A program made the position numbers and the translations under genes. Below, in pieces: positions 55,255 to 62,962 of a stretch of DNA of 64,000 bases; positions within the stretch are counted from its first letter, which is position 1, and each line of letters begins with the position of its first letter. A model generated the notes under the pieces. It was not told where the DNA came from, did no database searches, and worked only from the letters and a program-made list of their open reading frames with translations. This stretch comes from Acidimicrobiaceae bacterium (GTDB lineage: Bacteria; Actinomycetota; Acidimicrobiia; Acidimicrobiales; Aldehydirespiratoraceae). The stretch lies in NCBI GenBank assembly GCA_016845585.1, contig JAERSO010000022.1, positions 117,978 through 181,977 of the forward strand. Reading direction: 5' to 3'.

Positions 55255-56420
55255 ATCACGACGACGCGCTCACCTGGGCGCAGGGCATGGTCGAGACGTT
55301 GGCCGCACGTGCTGCCGAGACGGAGCAATTGCGCCAGCTCCCCGACGCGACGATCGCCGATGCAGTCGACGCCGACATGATGCCGATGCTCGTGCCCGAA
55401 AGCCTTGGTGGACACGGCCTCGACCTGAGCACGCTCGCCCAGACCACGCGCAGGTTGGCCCACGGCTGCGTCTCGTCGGCATGGACGCTGTCGTTTCTGA
55501 TCCTGCACAACTGGTTCGTCGCCCGGGGTCCCAAAGCGGTGCAGGACACGGTCTTCGCCGAACGGCCGTGGGCGATGATTCCGTGCCCCTTGGCACCGAC
55601 CGGCGTAGCCGAGCCCGCCAAGGGTGGGTTCGTGCTGACCGGTCGCTGGCAGTGGGCCACGGGCGTTCAGCACGGCGACTGGGTGATGGTCAACTCCCTG
55701 ATCGAGTGCGACGGTGAGCCGCCGGAGAGCCGGTTCTGCCTGCTGCCGATCGAGCAGGTGGAGGTCGTCGACACCTGGCACACCTCCGGCATGCGCGGCA
55801 CAGGAAGCAACGACGTGGTGGTGAATGGCGTCTTCGTGCCCGAGGGCCAGACGATTCTCGCCGCCGACCTGCGGGGCGACTCCCCGCCCGGTGCGGCGCT
55901 GAGCGACGACCCCTTCGTGGGCTTCCCGTTCACGCCGGTGCTCACGATCGTGGCGTCGGCGCCGGCCATCGGCGGCGCCGAGGCCGCGGTCGATCACTAT
56001 CGCGAGTACATCAGGGACCGCGTGCTCCCGTATTCGCCCGGAGACCGGCAGATCGAACAGCCCGCATCGCAGATCCGTCTCGCTGAGGCGCTCGCGACCG
56101 TCCAGGCTGCCCGCTTGATGTGGGATGACGCCATCGACCGGGTCACCGACATCTACCGGTCAGGGGGCGTGCTCGAGCGCACTGAGCGGGGACGCTTCCG
56201 CCTGGCTACGGCCTACGCCGTGCGCCAGTCGCTCCACGCGGTGAGCATCATCGTCGAGGGCGCCGGCGCGTCGGTTCACTTCGCCGACTCCCCGATCGGT
56301 CGCATCAATCGCGACCTCACGACACTCAAAGGCCACGTCGTCTACGACTGGGACCGTGCCGCGCAGCTCGCCGGCAAGATCGAAGCCGGAATCGAGCCGC
56401 TCGTCACCGACATGCTCTGA
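55251..56420 (+). CDS. Acyl-CoA dehydrogenase-fold flavoprotein (monooxygenase-like)
   Basis: 389 residues from a GTG that overlaps the preceding stop; reading upstream would run through the nitroreductase in another frame. N-domain with VPESLGGHGLDLSTLAQTTR, beta domain with LTGRWQWATGVQHGDWVMV, and a C-terminal helical domain ending in RDLTTLKGHVVYDW. As with the gene at 7254, it resembles reduced-flavin monooxygenases. The coupled nitroreductase is a plausible reductase. Substrate unknown. Confidence 0.78.
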   Translation: MNHDDALTWAQGMVETLAARAAETEQLRQLPDATIADAVDADMMPMLVPESLGGHGLDLSTLAQTTRRLAHGCVSSAWTLSFLILHNWFVARGPKAVQDTVFAERPWAMIPCPLAPTGVAEPAKGGFVLTGRWQWATGVQHGDWVMVNSLIECDGEPPESRFCLLPIEQVEVVDTWHTSGMRGTGSNDVVVNGVFVPEGQTILAADLRGDSPPGAALSDDPFVGFPFTPVLTIVASAPAIGGAEAAVDHYREYIRDRVLPYSPGDRQIEQPASQIRLAEALATVQAARLMWDDAIDRVTDIYRSGGVLERTERGRFRLATAYAVRQSLHAVSIIVEGAGASVHFADSPIGRINRDLTTLKGHVVYDWDRAAQLAGKIEAGIEPLVTDML

Positions 56421-56426
56421 CGCCCG

Positions 56427-56789
56427 TCACAGGGGTTGATCGAATCGTTGGATCTCGACGAGATGTCCGTCGGGGTCGTGCACGAAACAGTGGTACAGCT
56501 CGAAGCGGTCATTGGCGTGCGGTCCATCGACCTCGATGTCCGCGGCGCGTAGCCGGTCGGCCCAACCGTCGACATCGTCGCTGACCAGGGTGATGATCAC
56601 CCCACCGGGATCGGGCGTCCGGTGGTTGCAGACGCCCAGGTAGGCGTCTGGCCTGACACGGTAGATCCGGCAGGCGCCCTGGTCCCGGGCCAACTCCAAC
56701 CCCAGCACCTCGCCATAGAACGCTGCGGAGCGGGCGAGGTCCTCGGCGTAGACGAAGGTGATCTGTGAATCGAAGCCTGGGGCGCACAT
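56427..56789 (-). CDS. VOC (glyoxalase/dioxygenase) family protein
   Basis: 120 residues in the paired beta-alpha-beta-beta-beta pattern: FVYAEDLARSAAFYGEVLGL at the start and ELYHCFVHDPDGHLVEIQRF at the end, which carries a metal-ligand-like His and Glu. Could act on a glyoxal adduct, an aromatic diol or an antibiotic; not decidable. Confidence 0.83.
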   Translation of the reverse strand: MCAPGFDSQITFVYAEDLARSAAFYGEVLGLELARDQGACRIYRVRPDAYLGVCNHRTPDPGGVIITLVSDDVDGWADRLRAADIEVDGPHANDRFELYHCFVHDPDGHLVEIQRFDQPL

Positions 56790-56852
56790 GCCGAGAACGC
56801 TAGTCCCGTTCTCGGATGTGCCCGGCTGAGGACCGCAGGCTTGAATGGGGTG

Positions 56853-57734
56853 ATGTCAGCGGAACGGTTCAGCGATGCCTTGGGTTGGCGCTCACTCAGC
56901 GACGCGGACCGGCAGCGCGAATACTCGCCGAGTTCCTGCGTCGACGGTGATCTCGGACCATTCATTCAGGAATACACCGACGCCAGTCAAGCTGCGCGGG
57001 CCTGGTGCACCGAGCAGGGCCACGAGATCCAGACAGTGGCGTACGGCTCTTCCCCGGCGCAGACGGTCGATGTCGTGGTGCCGCATGCACCCGCGGCCCC
57101 GCTCCTGGTCTTCATCCATGGTGGCTATTGGCAGGAGCTCTCCAAGCGGGAGTCGTTCTCAGCCGCACCCGGCTTCCTCGCCAACGGGATCGCGTATGCC
57201 GCCGTCGACTACACGCTCGCCCCGTCGGTGTCGATCGCCGAGATCGCAGACGAGTGCCGTGCGGCCGTAGCCCACCTCGTCGCGTCGGCCGATCGACTCG
57301 GTATCGACCCCGACCGCATCGTCGTGGCCGGCAGCTCGGCCGGAGGCCATCTCACCGCAATGGTGGCCCTGAATCCCAACCACCCATGGAGACCCGCGGG
57401 GATCTGCCTGTTGTCCGGCGTGTTCGAGCTCGAGCCGCTCGTCGGCACCGACATCAATGATGCGCTGGGACTCGACGCAGTGGGGGCCCATCACGTGAGT
57501 CCGGCGCGGCTTCCCCTCGTTGACCCGCCCCCTGCCGTCGTCGCGTGGGGTCAGAACGAGACCAGCCAGTTCAAACGCCAAAGCCGGTTGTTCGCCGAGG
57601 CATTGCGGGCTGCCGGTGGCACCGCATCGGAGCTGGAGGTCCCCGACCGGAACCACTTCGACATCCTGAGCACCCTCGGTGACGCTGACAGTCCCCTCGG
57701 CCAGGCAGTCCTCCGGCTCTTCGATCGGCGCTAG
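56853..57734 (+). CDS. kynB: Kynurenine formamidase (arylformamidase)-like alpha/beta hydrolase
   Basis: 293 residues. The oxyanion-hole motif H89-G-G-Y-W93 is the signature of arylformamidases (animal AFMID type). The nucleophile is S162 in AGSSAGGH and the catalytic His is H268 in DRNHFD. It would hydrolyse N-formylkynurenine to kynurenine and formate. Directly downstream, 47 bases on, is tryptophan 2,3-dioxygenase, which makes N-formylkynurenine, strongly supporting the assignment. It is of the AFMID rather than the bacterial KynB fold, so the symbol denotes function only. ATG at 56853; a TTG four codons upstream is possible. Confidence 0.85.
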   Translation: MSAERFSDALGWRSLSDADRQREYSPSSCVDGDLGPFIQEYTDASQAARAWCTEQGHEIQTVAYGSSPAQTVDVVVPHAPAAPLLVFIHGGYWQELSKRESFSAAPGFLANGIAYAAVDYTLAPSVSIAEIADECRAAVAHLVASADRLGIDPDRIVVAGSSAGGHLTAMVALNPNHPWRPAGICLLSGVFELEPLVGTDINDALGLDAVGAHHVSPARLPLVDPPPAVVAWGQNETSQFKRQSRLFAEALRAAGGTASELEVPDRNHFDILSTLGDADSPLGQAVLRLFDRR

Positions 57735-57781
57735 GTACGCCGAGCCGCCGGGAGCTCGCACCCCAAACTAGGGTCGGCTCC

Positions 57782-58714
57782 ATGCCTGCCTTCCAGCCGT
57801 TCGTCCCTCAGATCGTCGACCCAGCGGGAGTGAGCGAGGCGGCCGCGGCCCGCCCGATGCCGATGACCACCGATGCGACACGAGCAGTCACAGTCGAGGA
57901 AACCGGCGGTCGTCCACTCACCGAGTTCGCGGGCACGTCCAACCCCTACATCGACTATCAGAGCATCGATCTGCTGCTGTCGTTGCAGCACCCCCGGAGC
58001 GAGGGTTACGACGAGATGTGCTTCTTCGTCATGGGTCAGGTGAAGGAGCTGCTGTTCCGAGGTATCCACTTCGAGCTCGTGAACGCGCAGCACCAGATCC
58101 GTGATGGCGAGGTGGCGAATGCGCTCCAGATCCTCGCTCGGGCCAAGACATTCCTCGACTACATCACCGATTCGTGGAACGTGCTCTCCACGATCACCAC
58201 GGAAGGGTTCACTCAGTTCAGGGATCACCTCGGCACTGCGTCCGGTCAGCTCTCGTTCATGTACCGCCATGTCGAGTTCGTGCTCGGCAACAAGAGTCGT
58301 GAGCTCGCCGAGGCCCACCGCAACGTGCCCCACGTGTGGCCGGCGATGCTCGAAGCCCTCGAATCACCGAGTCTCTACGACGACGTGATCGCGCTTCTCT
58401 CGCTCCGGGGCCACACAATCAGCGCTCACGCCCTCGACCGGGATTGGTCCCTGCCGTACTCCCCCGACGCGTCGGTCGAAGCGGCATGGCGCACGGTGTA
58501 CACCGAGCCGAACGCATCCGACGATCTCCACCTGCTCGGTGAAGCCCTGATCTCGATCGATCAGCAGTTCTCGCTCTACCGCTGGCGCCACTTCACCTCC
58601 GTCGAGCGCATCATCGGCTACAAGCCCGGCACCGGAGGCTCGTCCGGTGTCGGTTGGCTCGATCACGTGACCCGCCACCGCTTCTTCCCCGAGATCTGGG
58701 CCATCAGCAACTAG
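57782..58714 (+). CDS. kynA: Tryptophan 2,3-dioxygenase
   Basis: 310 residues, slightly longer than the usual ~280 because of an N-terminal extension of about 40 residues; a later Met (MTTDATRAV) could be the real start. Core motifs: NPYIDYQSIDLLLSLQ, RGIHFELV and RHFTSVERIIGYKPGTGG, with the haem ligand H270. It opens the indole ring of tryptophan with O2. Together with the formamidase it gives kynurenine; no kynureninase was seen nearby. Its stop shares CTAG with the convergent AhpD-like selenoprotein. Confidence 0.93.
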   Translation: MPAFQPFVPQIVDPAGVSEAAAARPMPMTTDATRAVTVEETGGRPLTEFAGTSNPYIDYQSIDLLLSLQHPRSEGYDEMCFFVMGQVKELLFRGIHFELVNAQHQIRDGEVANALQILARAKTFLDYITDSWNVLSTITTEGFTQFRDHLGTASGQLSFMYRHVEFVLGNKSRELAEAHRNVPHVWPAMLEALESPSLYDDVIALLSLRGHTISAHALDRDWSLPYSPDASVEAAWRTVYTEPNASDDLHLLGEALISIDQQFSLYRWRHFTSVERIIGYKPGTGGSSGVGWLDHVTRHRFFPEIWAISN

Positions 58715-59187
58715 GTCGGGCGCCCCAGGAGCTGCTTGGCGGCGTTGCCTGCCCGGTTGTTCAGGTTGGCCTGACCGGCAACGAGGATGATCTCCGCGAG
58801 CTCCGACTCGTCGAAGTGGCCACGCAGCTGGGCGACGAGGCCCGCATCGAGCGCATGCGACTCGGCACACATCGCGTCAACCAGCCGCAGCACGGCTCGC
58901 TCGGCATCGCCGAACCGGTCGTCCCAGCGCGCGTCATCCTCGAGCGCCTCGAGCTCCTCGTCGCTCACCCCTCGCTGTCTCGCCGAGACAACATGGCTGC
59001 TCAGTCAAGTGGGGCATTGGTTGACGATCGACGTTCGCACGAAGATCAGCTCCTTGAGTCGCAGCGGGACCGCGCCCTCCTCGTCCCACAGGGCCAGACC
59101 GAACGCCTTGTACGCATCGGCGGTGCCGTCGACCTTGTGCAGCGTGTAGCCGAGCGGCGCGGCAGAGAGCTTCGGACGGATGTTCAC
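58711..59187 (-). CDS. AhpD-like carboxymuconolactone decarboxylase-domain selenoprotein
   Basis: 158 residues from a GTG start, with the in-frame TGA at 59007-59005 read as selenocysteine (Sec61). The AhpD redox motif E-x(n)-C-x-x-C-x3-H becomes C58-P-T-U61-L-S-S-H65 in IVNQCPT-U-LSSH, so Sec replaces the resolving Cys. Both halves are in the same frame and of the expected family length. Members reduce peroxides or alkyl hydroperoxides with a thiol partner. It follows the nitroreductase gene by 6 bases. A SECIS-type hairpin follows the TGA. Such selenoproteins of the CMD family are known. Confidence 0.9.
58976..58990 (-). promoter_or_regulatory. Putative bacterial SECIS hairpin for the AhpD-like gene
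   Basis: A perfect 6-bp stem, TGTCTC with GAGACA, encloses the loop GGC. The loop starts at +21 after the TGA and has G in both of its first two positions. Fits the bacterial SECIS consensus. Confidence 0.7.
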
Positions 59188-59193
59188 CGCGGC

Positions 59194-59871
59194 CTACTCG
59201 TCGAATCCGACATAGGTGACCACGTCGGCGTTGTCGGCTCGCCGGGACTTCACGTCGTTCGCCACGAAGCTCCCGTCGGGATAACCCATCGCCACACAGG
59301 TCATGATCACCTGGTCCTCAGGAATGTTGCCGTGCTCGCGCACCACGGACGACTGCATGATCCCCTGGCCGTTGATGACGGTGCCGAGGCCCTTGTCGAC
59401 GGCGGCGAGTACGAGCCCATACGTGGCCGCGCCGACGTCGAAGTGGCTGACCGTGTCGTCGGCGAGTTCTTTGTCGATGGTGACGACGATCGAAACCGGA
59501 GCGTCGAACTGCCGGAAACCGCGCATGACCCAGTCCTGACGGCGGGGTTTGTCGTCACGCTCGATGCCCATCGCCTCGAAGAGCTGGATTGCGATCGCCA
59601 CCTGGCGCTCCCGATGGATCCCCTCGTAGCCGTGACCCATCTTGATCTCACGATCGACCGAGGCCCCCGCCATCATCCGCTCGGTGTTGCCCTCACGGAT
59701 CAACTCGAGCGGTGCACCCGTGATCACGTGGAAGTGCCAGGGCTGCGTGTTCATCGATGACGGTGCACCCTTGGCGAGCGTGATGATCTCGTCGATCACC
59801 TCCTTCGGAACGGGCTTCTTCAGATAGCCCCGAATACTGCGCCGTTCGCCGACCAACGTCTCGTAGTCCAT
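59194..59871 (-). CDS. Nitroreductase family protein
   Basis: 225 residues. FMN motifs VGERRSIRGYLKKPVPKEV and GAPSSMNTQPWHFHVI at the N-terminus, and HFDVGAATYGLVLAAVDKGLG in the middle. Co-directional with and 6 bases ahead of the AhpD-like selenoprotein, suggesting a joint role in reductive or peroxide chemistry (inference). Confidence 0.88.
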   Translation of the reverse strand: MDYETLVGERRSIRGYLKKPVPKEVIDEIITLAKGAPSSMNTQPWHFHVITGAPLELIREGNTERMMAGASVDREIKMGHGYEGIHRERQVAIAIQLFEAMGIERDDKPRRQDWVMRGFRQFDAPVSIVVTIDKELADDTVSHFDVGAATYGLVLAAVDKGLGTVINGQGIMQSSVVREHGNIPEDQVIMTCVAMGYPDGSFVANDVKSRRADNADVVTYVGFDE

Positions 59872-59960
59872 CCGGGCAGCACAGCACAGGTTGGGCCAGC
59901 CACCGAAATCCGGGGCAAGATGATTTCGAACCGCCTCGCCACCCCCACAGGAGAACAGAC

Positions 59961-60983
59961 ATGCGACTCGGACTCAGCACCGGCTACTGGGGCTCCGGGC
60001 CACCCTTCGGCGTCACCGAGGCGATCCAAACGGCCGACCGGCTGGGGTTCGAACACATCTGGACCGCCGAGGCCTACGGCAGTGACGCGCTCACGCCGCT
60101 CGCCTGGTGGGGCGCTGCCACGACGAACGTCAAACTCGGCACCTCGATCATGCAGATGTCGGCCCGGACGCCGGCTGCCACCGCAATGGCCTCGCTGACG
60201 CTCGACCACCTCAGCGGCGGTCGGTTCATCTGCGGCATCGGCGCCTCCGGACCCCAGGTCGTGGAGGGCTGGTACGGGCTGCCCTACTCCCGCCCTCTGG
60301 AACGCACCCGCGAATACGTCAACATCATGCGCCAGATCTGGGCTCGCGAGGACACCGTCGGATTCGAGGGGAAGCACTATCAGCTCCCGTATCCCCACGG
60401 AACGGGCCTCGGCAAGCCGTTGAAGTCCACGGTTCACCCGCTGCGCAACGACATCCCGATCTATCTGGCGGCTGAGGGCCCGAAGAACGTCGCTCTCGCT
60501 GCCGAGATCTGTGACGGCTGGCTGCCGTTGTTCTTCGCCCCGAAGGACAACCAGTTCTACAAGGATGCGCTCCAGGCCGGAATGGACGCCGGGGGTCGCA
60601 ACACCTGGGACGACTTCGAAGTCGCCGCCATGTGCACGCTCATCCCCGGCACCGATGTCAACCAGTGCGCCGACAAGATCCGGCCGATGCTCGCTCTCTA
60701 CGTGGGCGGCATGGGAGCGAAGGGCAAGAACTTCCACTTCGACGTCTTCGTGCGCATGGGGTTCGAGGCCGAGTGCGACAAGATCCAGGAGCTCTATCTG
60801 AGTGGCAACAAGGCCGAGGCCATCGCAGCAGTGCCTCTGGAAATGTGTGAAGCCGTCGCCCTGCTCGGCCCACCCAGCAAGATCAAGGACGAGCTCCAGA
60901 TGTGGGAGGAATCCGTCGTGAACACTCTCCTGATCTCGGGTCCGCCCGAGTTGCTCGAGTTCGCGGCTGAGCTCGTGAGTTGA
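59961..60983 (+). CDS. LLM class F420-dependent oxidoreductase
   Basis: A 340-residue TIM barrel. RLGFEHIWTAEAYGSDALTP, SGGRFICGIGASGPQVVEGW and TGLGKPLKSTVHPLRNDIPIY are typical of the F420-dependent luciferase-like group. It has the same VGGMGAKGKNFHFDVF block as the gene at 39662, so the two are paralogues. Reduces or oxidises an unknown substrate with F420. No promoter was clear in the 89-base divergent gap. Confidence 0.87.
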   Translation: MRLGLSTGYWGSGPPFGVTEAIQTADRLGFEHIWTAEAYGSDALTPLAWWGAATTNVKLGTSIMQMSARTPAATAMASLTLDHLSGGRFICGIGASGPQVVEGWYGLPYSRPLERTREYVNIMRQIWAREDTVGFEGKHYQLPYPHGTGLGKPLKSTVHPLRNDIPIYLAAEGPKNVALAAEICDGWLPLFFAPKDNQFYKDALQAGMDAGGRNTWDDFEVAAMCTLIPGTDVNQCADKIRPMLALYVGGMGAKGKNFHFDVFVRMGFEAECDKIQELYLSGNKAEAIAAVPLEMCEAVALLGPPSKIKDELQMWEESVVNTLLISGPPELLEFAAELVS

Positions 60984-60987
60984 CGTT

Positions 60988-61758
60988 CTAGTCAGCCGGC
61001 TGGCTGCGGTAGAGAGACCCGAACCCCTCGAGTTCGTCGCGCACACCCGCCAGTCGTAGCAGGTGCCACAGCAGCGCCACGGTGGAGGAGATGACCGGAA
61101 CACCGATCTCGTCCTCGAGCCGTTGGGCATCGGCCATCATGCGCACACTCGTGCACGAAACGAAGACGGCGTCGCAGTGGGCGCTCCCCGCGACGGTCCG
61201 CACTCCCGCGGCGACCGACTCCGGGGAGATGCGGGCCACGGTGAAATCGTTCGATTCGAGGAACGAGCCGAGCGCTGTCACCGTCATTCCCGCATCGGCG
61301 AACTTTGCGGCGACCGGTGCGGTGACGTCCTCGGTGTAGGGCGTGACGACGGCGACACGCTGCACATCGAGGGCGCGGAACGCTGCGATGGCAGCGGCGA
61401 TCGGGTTGGTGCACGCCACCCCCGGGTGCGCCGAGTGGATCGCGTTCTCGACCCCCTCGTCGCCGATGAGGGTGGACGCGGACGTGCAGCCGTAGGCGAT
61501 CGCATCGAAGGCGAACTGTGCCGGCAGGAGCGCCGCGGCCGCAGGAAGCCGCTCCGCCATCGCCGTCAGCGTCTCGGGCGTGACTTCCATCGCATTCGGA
61601 ATCCGGGAGTGATAGATGTCCACACCCTCCAGATCGATCATCCGGGCTTCCGCCTCGATGGTCTGATCGCTCTCGAGCACGATCAGCCCGATGCGGGCAC
61701 GCGCGCCGAATCCTTCATCAGTCTCGAAGGGGAGTTGGACCAGCGGTGGAAGCGTCAT
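60988..61758 (-). CDS. Aspartate/glutamate racemase-fold protein (maleate isomerase/arylmalonate decarboxylase-like)
   Basis: 256 residues with two Cys at symmetrical positions: C91 in AYGCTSAS and C202 in FVSCTSVRM, the catalytic pair of maleate isomerase and Asp/Glu racemases. The family isomerises or racemises dicarboxylates or hydantoins. It follows the M24 peptidase gene by 7 bases on the same strand, which suggests a small catabolic operon. Confidence 0.87.
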   Translation of the reverse strand: MTLPPLVQLPFETDEGFGARARIGLIVLESDQTIEAEARMIDLEGVDIYHSRIPNAMEVTPETLTAMAERLPAAAALLPAQFAFDAIAYGCTSASTLIGDEGVENAIHSAHPGVACTNPIAAAIAAFRALDVQRVAVVTPYTEDVTAPVAAKFADAGMTVTALGSFLESNDFTVARISPESVAAGVRTVAGSAHCDAVFVSCTSVRMMADAQRLEDEIGVPVISSTVALLWHLLRLAGVRDELEGFGSLYRSQPAD

Positions 61759-61765
61759 GACGTCC

Positions 61766-62917
61766 TCAGATGATCGGGAGCTCGGGAGCAGCCCGTCGAC
61801 TCAACAGCTCAGCGCCCGCCGCACGCACGACGAGGTTCTCCTCATGGACCATGGCCTTGCCCGGCTCCCACAGCAGACCAGGCTCGAGGGTGAGCACCAT
61901 GTTCTCCAGGATCACAGTGTCATCAGTGGCGGTGTGCGACGGCCACTCGGTGACCTGCATGCCGAGACCGTGGCCCATCCGGCCGATGTCGTTGCCGAGC
62001 GAACCGTTGACTTTCAGCACCTCGTTCATGGCGGCGAAGACGTCGGTGGTCGTGGCGCCCGGTCGGCACGCTTCGAGGCCGGCCTCGGTGGCCTCCCAGA
62101 CCGCACGGTAGGCGTCTTTGGCACCCTGCGAGGCGTGGGTGAAGGCGAAGTTGCGGTCGAAGTCGCTGAAGTAGCCGTCGATCGTCGAGCCGGTGTCGAA
62201 GATCAGCAGATCACCATCGGCGATGATGCGGTCGGAGGGCTGACGAATGATGTCGTCGATCCCTCCCGGGCCCGTGGCGCCGACGAGGTACGGCACATCG
62301 TCGACACCCTGCCGCAGAATCTCGGCCCGAAAGGCGGCGAATGCCTGTCGCTCGGTCATACCCGTCGCCAGGAGGTTCGGCAGCTCGTCGAATGCGTTCG
62401 ACACCAGGCCGCACACTTCCCGGTGTTTCTCGATTTCCCGCTCGCTCTTGACCATGCGCAGCCCGCTGATGATGTCGGTGACATCGACGAATTCGGCGAC
62501 CTCGGCGCGGAGACGATCGACATCACGCAGTGGCATCCGCATGTGCGTTTCGGGGCCCATCGGCGCACCGATCGCGCCGTCACCGGCGACCTCACGGATG
62601 CAGTCGGCGAGAAGCGAGATGCCGTCGTCGTCGGGCGCCGGGGACGACCACGTGCGCACGTCGTCGATCCACGTGGCCGACATCGACGCACCGCCGATCG
62701 ACGGGATGACGGCGATCGGCTTGCCAGACGCAGGAATCACGGTGAACCAGGGCCGAGTCGGACTCTGCCAGAACGGCGTGTGAAAGCCGGTGAAGTAGCG
62801 GACCTCGGGCTCGGTGCACACGAGGATCGCACCGATCCCCTGGTCGGCCATCTCGGCCTGGCAACGCTTCGTGCGCTGCTCGAACTCCTCGGCGGGAAAG
62901 CCACGCTCAACGGTCAA
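61766..62917 (-). CDS. M24 family metallopeptidase (Xaa-Pro dipeptidase/creatinase-like)
   Basis: 383 residues with pita-bread fold: N-domain about 1-155, catalytic domain 160-383. The five metal ligands are present: D241 (IFDTGS), D252 (SDFDRN), H316 (GHGLGMQ), E345 (LEPG) and E359 (HEENLVV). It is therefore likely an active dimetal hydrolase, probably a proline-directed dipeptidase, although creatinase-like and DMSP-lyase-like (DddP) members exist in the same family. Divergent from the class V aminotransferase. Confidence 0.88.
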   Translation of the reverse strand: MTVERGFPAEEFEQRTKRCQAEMADQGIGAILVCTEPEVRYFTGFHTPFWQSPTRPWFTVIPASGKPIAVIPSIGGASMSATWIDDVRTWSSPAPDDDGISLLADCIREVAGDGAIGAPMGPETHMRMPLRDVDRLRAEVAEFVDVTDIISGLRMVKSEREIEKHREVCGLVSNAFDELPNLLATGMTERQAFAAFRAEILRQGVDDVPYLVGATGPGGIDDIIRQPSDRIIADGDLLIFDTGSTIDGYFSDFDRNFAFTHASQGAKDAYRAVWEATEAGLEACRPGATTTDVFAAMNEVLKVNGSLGNDIGRMGHGLGMQVTEWPSHTATDDTVILENMVLTLEPGLLWEPGKAMVHEENLVVRAAGAELLSRRAAPELPII

Positions 62918-62962
62918 CTCACGCCTCCATCGGCTCGCTGTTCACGGCTGTAGGTTGTCGCC

